Source: an uncultured Lachnobacterium sp. (GTDB lineage: Bacteria; Bacillota; Clostridia; Lachnospirales; Lachnospiraceae). Taken from it: a stretch of DNA of 9,598 bases. Made by a program: the position numbers and the translations under genes. This document shows, piece by piece, positions 6,272-9,598 of the stretch; position 1 is the first letter of the stretch, and every line of letters starts with the position of its first letter. The stretch is from NCBI GenBank assembly GCA_900548765.1, contig URLU01000075.1:1-9598 (forward strand), in the 5' to 3' direction. The notes under the pieces are model-generated. The model did no database searches. It was given only the letters and a program-made list of their open reading frames with translations, and was not told the origin of the DNA.

Positions 6272-7984
6272 ATGAATATACTTGAATACCTGAGAAGTAA
6301 AAATATAGACAATATCCCTTCACCCTGTGGAGGAAAGGGAACCTGCGGAAAGTGCAGGGTCACAATTGTCAATGACAAAAATGGAAAAAATGATAAAATT
6401 GGGACAGAAATAACAAGGCGGCAGGTTCTGGCTTGTCAGACAGAATATGAGGAGGGCATGACCATAATCCTTCCGGACCAATACAGTGAAAATGACATGG
6501 CAATAGTGGATACTGTTATAAATCCTGCAACAGTCAGTGGAAAAATGACAGAGAATGCGCAGAAAGCCTGTGATAATGGGAAGGAAGAACTCGCCATAGC
6601 CTGTGATATTGGAACTACCACTGTAGCCTGCCACCTCCTGAGCCGGAAAACAGGGAGGGTACTTGTTACCACCGCTTATCCAAATGCCCAGAGAAGCTAT
6701 GGGGCGGATGTGGTTTCCAGAATAGAAGCTGCAAAGAGCGATAAGCTTGAAGAGATGAGGGCGGCAATTACGGGACAGATACAGCAGATGATAAATGAAT
6801 GTCTGAGCCGGTGTGGCAGGGAGAATGGGCGGATCCGCCAGCTTGTCATAGCTGGAAATACTGTTATGTGCCATCTTTTTACAGGGCTTTCGCCGGAATC
6901 CATAGGCAGGGCTCCTTTTATGCCACAGGAGTATTTTGGACGTAACTATAAGGGCGGAGAGCTGGGATTTGTGAATGTGGATGATATATATATTATGCCG
7001 GCTGTATCTGGATATGTGGGTGGAGACATCACATCGGATATGCTGTATATTGATATGTACAAAGCGCCAGCTTGTATACAAAATAGCGGAGCGTCTAAAT
7101 CTGACCTGACAGGGCAGGATGCTATAAGCCGGAATAAACCAGACTGTGATATACAAACAACAGATGTATTTAAATCATACACAAACAAAATAATGCACGA
7201 TAAAAAAGATACACTCATCCTGGATATCGGTACAAACGGCGAAATGGTCTTAGGAAAATCAAATGATTATATATGCTGTGCCACAGCAGCGGGACCGGCC
7301 TTTGAGGGTGCCGAAATCGAGCTTGGAATGTCCGCCGTATCAGGTGCCATTTCAAGGGTATGGATAGAGAATGACCAGATACAGGTGGAGGTCATCGGAG
7401 CAGACCGGGAAAAAGGACAGACAGCCACGGCAAAAGGCATATGTGGTTCTGGCCTGATTGACGCACTCTGTGTATTTCTCAGTCTGGGGCTTATTGATGA
7501 AACCGGCAGGATAAAGACCCATCGCCAGGTGTCTTACAAGTATCACAGATATCTGGGGGATGACGAGGAGGAAAATGATTGTATTTTCCTGACGGATGAG
7601 GTCTATATCACCCAGGATGATATAAGGAAGCTGCAGCTCGCCAAGGGGGCTGTGGCAGCAGGAATTGCTGTGCTCATGCGTGCGCGTGGCTTAAAATGTG
7701 ATGACATAGGTCAGGTCTTTATTGCAGGCGGCTTTGGAAGCGTGCTGGATAAGCACAGTGCAGCAGGGATTGGCATGATACCGGCAGAGCTGGTAGACAG
7801 GACTGTGGCAATAGGTAATGCAGCAGCAGGAGGGGCAATGATTGCCGCAATAAACCCCAATGCAGAGAAAAGACTTGACGAAATTGCAAAAAGCATGAAA
7901 TATATAGAGTTGTCATCAGATAAAAATTTTTCTGACGAGTATATCAGACAGATGAACCTAGGAGAAATGAAATGGAACGACTAA
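6272..7984 (+). CDS. RACo-like corrinoid-activation ATPase with N-terminal [2Fe-2S] domain (ASKHA/DUF4445)
   Basis: 570 residues. RACo-type proteins use ATP and an iron-sulfur cluster to return oxidised Co(II) corrinoid proteins to active Co(I), for example in acetyl-CoA-pathway or methyl-transfer systems. Residues 1-60 are a ferredoxin-like domain with C19-x5-C25-x2-C28 and C55 as cluster ligands. The ASKHA ATPase shows D112-IGTTT (phosphate 1), D318-IGTNGE (phosphate 2) and a GGFGS motif near the C-terminus followed by AIGNAAAGGA. An extra segment of about 40 polar residues (about 270-312) lies just before phosphate 2. The ferredoxin domain starts at the helix NILEYLR and lacks the first two strands usual in RACo. 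The in-frame TAA at 6266-6268 rules out a longer start. The ribosome site is weak (AAAGGA at 6248-6253, about 18 nt away). No corrinoid protein or methyltransferase partner is in the window, so the client is unknown. Confidence 0.87.
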   Translation: MNILEYLRSKNIDNIPSPCGGKGTCGKCRVTIVNDKNGKNDKIGTEITRRQVLACQTEYEEGMTIILPDQYSENDMAIVDTVINPATVSGKMTENAQKACDNGKEELAIACDIGTTTVACHLLSRKTGRVLVTTAYPNAQRSYGADVVSRIEAAKSDKLEEMRAAITGQIQQMINECLSRCGRENGRIRQLVIAGNTVMCHLFTGLSPESIGRAPFMPQEYFGRNYKGGELGFVNVDDIYIMPAVSGYVGGDITSDMLYIDMYKAPACIQNSGASKSDLTGQDAISRNKPDCDIQTTDVFKSYTNKIMHDKKDTLILDIGTNGEMVLGKSNDYICCATAAGPAFEGAEIELGMSAVSGAISRVWIENDQIQVEVIGADREKGQTATAKGICGSGLIDALCVFLSLGLIDETGRIKTHRQVSYKYHRYLGDDEEENDCIFLTDEVYITQDDIRKLQLAKGAVAAGIAVLMRARGLKCDDIGQVFIAGGFGSVLDKHSAAGIGMIPAELVDRTVAIGNAAAGGAMIAAINPNAEKRLDEIAKSMKYIELSSDKNFSDEYIRQMNLGEMKWND

Positions 7985-9009
7985 AATCAAGGGATGTATT
8001 AAAAAGAGCCTTCAGTATTCATGGAGATACTGCATCATATGAGGAGATTGAGGGGAGAATATTAAGTGCAGGGGAAGTGAGAGGTACAAACCTTGTAATC
8101 CTTGTGCTTGCAATTTTTATCGCGTCGATTGGATTAAATATGAATTCGACAGCGGTAATTATAGGTGCAATGCTCATATCACCGCTTATGGGCTGCATCA
8201 TGGCTATGGGCTATGGATTTGCAACCGGAGATTTGAGACAAATCAGGAACTCCTTTTTGGGGCTTACTTTTGAGGTTATAGTGTGTCTTGTGACATCTAC
8301 CCTGTATTTTTCAATAAGCCCTATTACAACTGCAACCTCTGAGCTTCTGGCAAGGACAACCCCTACGATATGGGATGTGTTAATCGCCTGCTTCGGTGGA
8401 CTGGCAGGAATTATTGGAACTACCCGTAAGGAAAAGTCAAACGTGATACCGGGTGTGGCAATCGCTACAGCACTTATGCCACCACTCTGTACAGCCGGAT
8501 ATGGTCTGGCGGTGGGGTCGCTGCACTATTTTCTGGGAGCTATGTATTTGTTCCTCATTAATACTTATTTTATTGCTCTTACAAGCACAATAATGCTCCT
8601 TATTATGAAAATTCCTGCAAAAATCAAGCTCAGCCCGGAACTTAGGCGCAAGCTTATGAGAAGGGTGACAGTGGGCACAGTGATTTTTATTATTCCAAGT
8701 ATTATTTTGGCAGGGGTAATGGTGCGAAGGGAAATGCAGAAAAGCACAGCAGTATATGAGCGTGATGCCCAGTTTTATGATGTGGGCAGACTCAGCAAGG
8801 AGCTTGACATCATATGTCCACAGTTCGAAAGTCTGGATGTAGGCTATCTGGACACCTGGGATGATAAGGAAGAGGAAGAAGTACAGAGACTGGTTGTTTT
8901 TGTACATTATAAGGGTGAGCTTAGCAAGGACGAGAAGCACACAATAGAAGAGCTTCTAAAGATTGAGGTTCCATATGAGGAAATCTCATATGTGAAATCC
9001 GGAGAATAA
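7972..9009 (+). CDS. DUF389 family multi-pass membrane protein
   Basis: 345 residues. The protein matches the DUF389 family (TIGR00341-like), whose function is not established. Hydrophobic helices lie at about residues 39-57, 60-82, 96-118, 134-150, 156-178, 182-212 and 230-250. Two conserved small-residue/proline motifs are present, GAMLISPLMG (about 66-75) and GVAIATALMPPL (about 162-173), which suggest a pore or transport core; that reading is inference. The last 90 residues are hydrophilic and highly charged, probably cytosolic. ATG 7972 has TAGGAG (7959-7964) 7 nt upstream, inside the end of the RACo-like gene. The 13-nt overlap implies translational coupling between the two. The long N-terminal cytosolic region of some DUF389 members is absent, so this is a compact form. 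Confidence 0.88.
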   Translation: MERLKSRDVLKRAFSIHGDTASYEEIEGRILSAGEVRGTNLVILVLAIFIASIGLNMNSTAVIIGAMLISPLMGCIMAMGYGFATGDLRQIRNSFLGLTFEVIVCLVTSTLYFSISPITTATSELLARTTPTIWDVLIACFGGLAGIIGTTRKEKSNVIPGVAIATALMPPLCTAGYGLAVGSLHYFLGAMYLFLINTYFIALTSTIMLLIMKIPAKIKLSPELRRKLMRRVTVGTVIFIIPSIILAGVMVRREMQKSTAVYERDAQFYDVGRLSKELDIICPQFESLDVGYLDTWDDKEEEEVQRLVVFVHYKGELSKDEKHTIEELLKIEVPYEEISYVKSGE

Positions 9010-9039
9010 GAAAAACAATAGGAAAATTAAGGAGAACCA

Positions 9040-9471
9040 ATGACACAGATAACAAGTAATACAAAGAAATCAAACAAGAAGATAGCCATAGCAATTACAG
9101 TACTTGCTGCAATTATTGTGATTTTTGCAGTTGTTTATGCAATAGTCAAACCAAAGGCAAATCAGGGCTCAAAAGCCGTCACAATCGAGGTCACAGACAA
9201 CGAGGGTAAAATCACAACATATGAGACAAAGACTGACGCAGAATATCTGGGTGAGGTCTTTGCTGAGATTGATGATTTGACTGTCGAGGGCGCAGATGGA
9301 GACTATGGTCTTTATATCGATACTGTCAACGGACTCACTGCGGATTATGCAGTGGATGGAGCCTACTGGTCAATCTATGTAAACGGTGAGTATGGCAACT
9401 ACAGCGCAGACCAGCAGCCGGTTGCAGACGGAGACGTGTACGGACTGGTTTACACTGTATATGAAGAGTAG
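9040..9471 (+). CDS. Membrane-anchored DUF4430 (transcobalamin C-terminal-like) protein
   Basis: 143 residues. A short basic cytosolic start is followed by one hydrophobic segment at about residues 14-37 (IAIAITVLAAIIVIFAVVYA), with no lipobox Cys. It is therefore probably an uncleaved anchor with the rest outside the cell. Residues about 48-143 fit DUF4430: a strand pair early on, a leucine-rich helix (AEYLGEVFAEI), then the signature WSIYVNGEYGNYSADQQPV-x-DGD and a terminal strand GLVYTVYE. This domain is related to the C-terminal domain of transcobalamin. The ligand here is not known. AAGGAG (9029-9034) lies 5 nt before the ATG. The gene overlaps the following ECF S-component gene by 11 nt, so the two products very likely work together, perhaps with this protein presenting a vitamin-type ligand to the transporter. 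Confidence 0.85.
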   Translation: MTQITSNTKKSNKKIAIAITVLAAIIVIFAVVYAIVKPKANQGSKAVTIEVTDNEGKITTYETKTDAEYLGEVFAEIDDLTVEGADGDYGLYIDTVNGLTADYAVDGAYWSIYVNGEYGNYSADQQPVADGDVYGLVYTVYEE

Positions 9472-9598
9472 GTTAAAAATCACAGCAAAGGATATAGCCA
9501 TAACGGGCATGATGATAGCCATAATTGAGGTGGCAAAAAATGCACTGGCTTTCATACCCAATGTGGAGCTGGTGAGCCTGCTTATCATCCTGTATACC
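9461..9598 (+). CDS. ECF transporter S component, N-terminal part (runs off the window)
   Basis: 46 codons are open from ATG 9461 to the last base, with no stop. The translation begins with a short basic stretch (MKSRLKITAKDIAITGM) and continues with a hydrophobic, N/P-containing stretch (MIAIIEVAKNALAFIPNVE) typical of the first helices of ECF-type vitamin S components. S components bind a small substrate in the membrane and hand it to the shared T/ATPase energising module. The substrate cannot be told from this piece. The start overlaps the DUF4430 stop codon (9469-9471), and no clear SD site is visible, which fits coupling by re-initiation. ATG 9509 is an in-frame alternative. The call is moderate because only the first quarter or so of the protein is visible. 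Confidence 0.65.
   Translation, partial: MKSRLKITAKDIAITGMMIAIIEVAKNALAFIPNVELVSLLIILYT

Noticed and set aside
6320..7156. 278-codon open frame on the minus strand inside the RACo-like gene
   Set aside because: It lies wholly antisense to a gene with clear cluster-binding and ATPase motifs, and its translation shows no recognisable domain.
8437..8940. 167-codon minus-strand frame inside the DUF389 gene
   Set aside because: It is antisense to a well-supported membrane protein, rich in Cys, His and Tyr as expected from reverse reading, and has no family motif.

Overview
The window reads like a chromosomal segment of a low-to-moderate GC, Gram-positive gut Clostridia, most likely a Lachnospiraceae member of the Agathobacter/Roseburia/Eubacterium rectale kind. 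This rests on AGGAG-type ribosome binding sites, short intrinsic terminators, a TTG start with a strong Shine-Dalgarno (SD) site, and the gene set: 7TM hybrid kinase, RACo-like ASKHA protein, DUF389, and DUF4430 followed by an ECF S component. The assignment is inferred from style and gene content, not from a marker gene. All genes are on the + strand. I see no tRNA, rRNA, CRISPR array, transposase or integrase.

Layout. (1) 67-603: a small SCP2-domain protein with a long Lys/Ala/Thr tail like histone H1, closed by a terminator at 625-652. (2) 697-2256: a cardiolipin synthase with two HKD motifs, apparently transcribed alone. (3) 2257-2650: a gene-free stretch of about 390 bases. It has a 3' region with a small hairpin, a terminator (2416-2443), an extended -10 promoter right behind it, and a leader of about 170 nt. 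The leader has an 18-bp-stem hairpin, a second hairpin, and an 8-nt anti-SD sequence in the 3' arm of that second hairpin. (4) 2651-5532: a large membrane hybrid histidine kinase (7TM, PAS, HisKA, HATPase, REC, HPt) split into two reading frames by one missing base at about 3733/3734, exactly before the phosphoacceptor His motif. (5) 5558-6235: an RsmJ-like rRNA methyltransferase. (6) 6272-7984: a RACo-like corrinoid-activation ATPase with an N-terminal [2Fe-2S] domain. (7) 7972-9009: a DUF389 membrane protein overlapping the previous gene by 13 nt. (8) 9040-9471: a membrane-anchored DUF4430 protein. (9) 9461 to the window edge: the start of an ECF transporter S component overlapping the previous gene by 11 nt.

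The genes from 2651 onward lie head to tail with gaps of 25, 36, -13, 30 and -11 nt and no visible terminator, so they probably form one operon driven from about 2468. Two parts may share a corrinoid theme. RACo proteins keep cobalamin-type cofactors in the active reduced state. DUF4430 is related to the C-terminal domain of transcobalamin, and here it is paired with a vitamin-type ECF S component. The substrate of the transporter cannot be read from the sequence.

The items most worth a second look are the structured leader with mutually exclusive pairings over the kinase ribosome binding site, and the single-base break in the kinase. Next come the H1-like tail on an SCP2 domain and the DUF4430/ECF pair beside a RACo gene.
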